The translations under genes and the position numbers were made by a program. This document shows, piece by piece, positions 63,390 to 64,000 of a stretch of DNA of 64,000 bases. Source of the DNA: Phaeobacter sp. CECT 5382. Its GTDB lineage: Bacteria; Pseudomonadota; Alphaproteobacteria; Rhodobacterales; Rhodobacteraceae. The first letter of the stretch is position 1; the number at the start of each line of letters is the position of its first letter. Below the pieces are notes generated by a model. That model did no database searches. It was not told the origin of the DNA and worked only from the letters and a program-made list of their open reading frames with translations. The DNA lies in assembly GCF_001457775.1 (NCBI RefSeq), contig NZ_CYSG01000009.1, forward strand, positions 1 to 64,000. The letters are read 5' to 3'.

Positions 63390-64000
63390 ATGACACAGGT
63401 TTCCTCTTCCACGCTAGCGCCCAGACCACAGGTTCTTTGTATTGGTTCCGTGCTTTGGGATGTTATTGGCCGCAGCCCTGCAGAAATGCGGCGCGGCTCC
63501 GACATGCCCGGGCGCATCAGCCGCCTGCCCGGTGGTGTGGCGATGAACATCGCCATGACTCTGGCGCGCTTTGGTCTTTCCCCTTCACTGCTCAGCGCGG
63601 TCGGCCGCGACGCCGAAGGCGATGAGCTTATTGCCGCCTGCGCCCATCTTGGCTGTCTGACAGATCATGTCTACCGCTCTGAGGATCTGCCAACAGATCG
63701 CTATATGGCAGTTGAGGGGGGCAATGGCCTGATTGCCGCCATTGCCGATGCGCATTCGCTGGAGGCCGCAGGCGACAAGATCCTGCGCCCACTTACCGAC
63801 GGGACGCTGGGCTCTGCCGTGGCACCGTATGAAGGCCCGATCGCACTGGATGGCAATCTGACCCTTTCTTTGCTGGGCCAAATCGCCGCAGACCCGGCCT
63901 TTGCAAAGGCCGATCTGCGCGTTGCCCCGGCCTCTCCTGGCAAGGCCGAACGGCTGCGCCCCTTTCTGACCCAAACCCATGGCACGCTCTATGTGAACCT
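63390..64000 (+). CDS. PfkB-family sugar kinase, PsuK-like, 3' end cut by window
   Basis: About 203 residues are visible. VLCIGSVLWDVIG, ISRLPGGVAMNIAMTLARFG and LLSAVGRDAEGDELIAAC are the N-terminal PfkB motifs; TDRYMAVEGGNGLIAAIAD resembles pseudouridine kinase PsuK. The C-terminal GAGD motif lies outside the window. AGGGA precedes ATG 63390. A psuG gene next to it would support the PsuK call. Confidence 0.82.
   Translation, partial: MTQVSSSTLAPRPQVLCIGSVLWDVIGRSPAEMRRGSDMPGRISRLPGGVAMNIAMTLARFGLSPSLLSAVGRDAEGDELIAACAHLGCLTDHVYRSEDLPTDRYMAVEGGNGLIAAIADAHSLEAAGDKILRPLTDGTLGSAVAPYEGPIALDGNLTLSLLGQIAADPAFAKADLRVAPASPGKAERLRPFLTQTHGTLYVN

Overview
The window looks like chromosomal DNA of a marine Rhodobacteraceae (Roseobacter-group) alphaproteobacterium. 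The signs are: an iscR-iscS-sufBCDS cluster whose IscR keeps a single cysteine, an Irr-type iron box next to it, a GTTC-N7-GTTC SOS box at recA, a CckA-type hybrid kinase, a non-pyrrolysine MttB-family methyltransferase, a RACE-type ferredoxin/ASKHA activator, and a usg gene. Assignment to a genus is not possible from sequence reading alone.

Left edge (1-1259): a mobile-element scar. It holds an IS5-family-like terminus, a small ORF, an intact tRNA-Leu(CAA) whose 3' end lies in a perfect 15-bp inverted repeat, a Toprim primase fragment of phage type, and a tRNA-Leu-like 5' fragment. From 1260 the order becomes ordinary: a VTT/DedA-type membrane protein with DsbB, then an Lrp-type regulator divergent from an arginase-ctlX-ornithine cyclodeaminase operon (arginine or citrulline to ornithine to proline). 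Next come an HNH protein, an RluE-like pseudouridine synthase, an esterase with an AlkA-type glycosylase, an MFS carrier, an NDUFAF6-like protein, a hydrolase, citramalate synthase and cysS.

Middle (15-45 kb): a small outer-membrane-like protein, mttB, and the ten-gene Fe-S assembly operon running leftward from iscR (25905) to sufS (17866), with two YIP1-like membrane proteins, YbjQ and a 60-residue membrane protein inserted. A perfect ICE/Irr-box palindrome sits upstream of iscR. Divergent from it is a three-gene operon ending in a tandem HD-domain protein. Then follow a chemoreceptor, a class-II amidotransferase, an SMR pump, typA, a DUF1330 protein, alaS, recA, a sulfotransferase-like gene, cckA, an rsmB-like gene and guaB.

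Right part (44.6-64 kb): a heavily decayed CaiB/BaiF CoA-transferase pseudogene, the RACE activator (a possible partner of the MttB protein 29 kb away), a DUF2235 protein whose start codon abuts a terminator, tRNA-Gly(CCC), a thioesterase, zwf-pgl, an orphan radical SAM protein, usg, gyrA, an M32 carboxypeptidase, heme A synthase, a TrmJ-like methyltransferase, a thiamine-phosphate-synthase-like protein, a back-to-back HupE/UreJ and DUF4198 pair (possible metal uptake), and the start of a PfkB/PsuK-like kinase cut by the window edge.

No CRISPR array, complete insertion sequence, rRNA operon, toxin-antitoxin pair or obvious new defence system was seen. The most unusual items are the tandem HD protein, the orphan radical SAM protein, the NDUFAF6-like protein, the back-to-back metal-transport candidates, the tRNA-Leu scar and the inverted pair of terminators at 34.0 kb.
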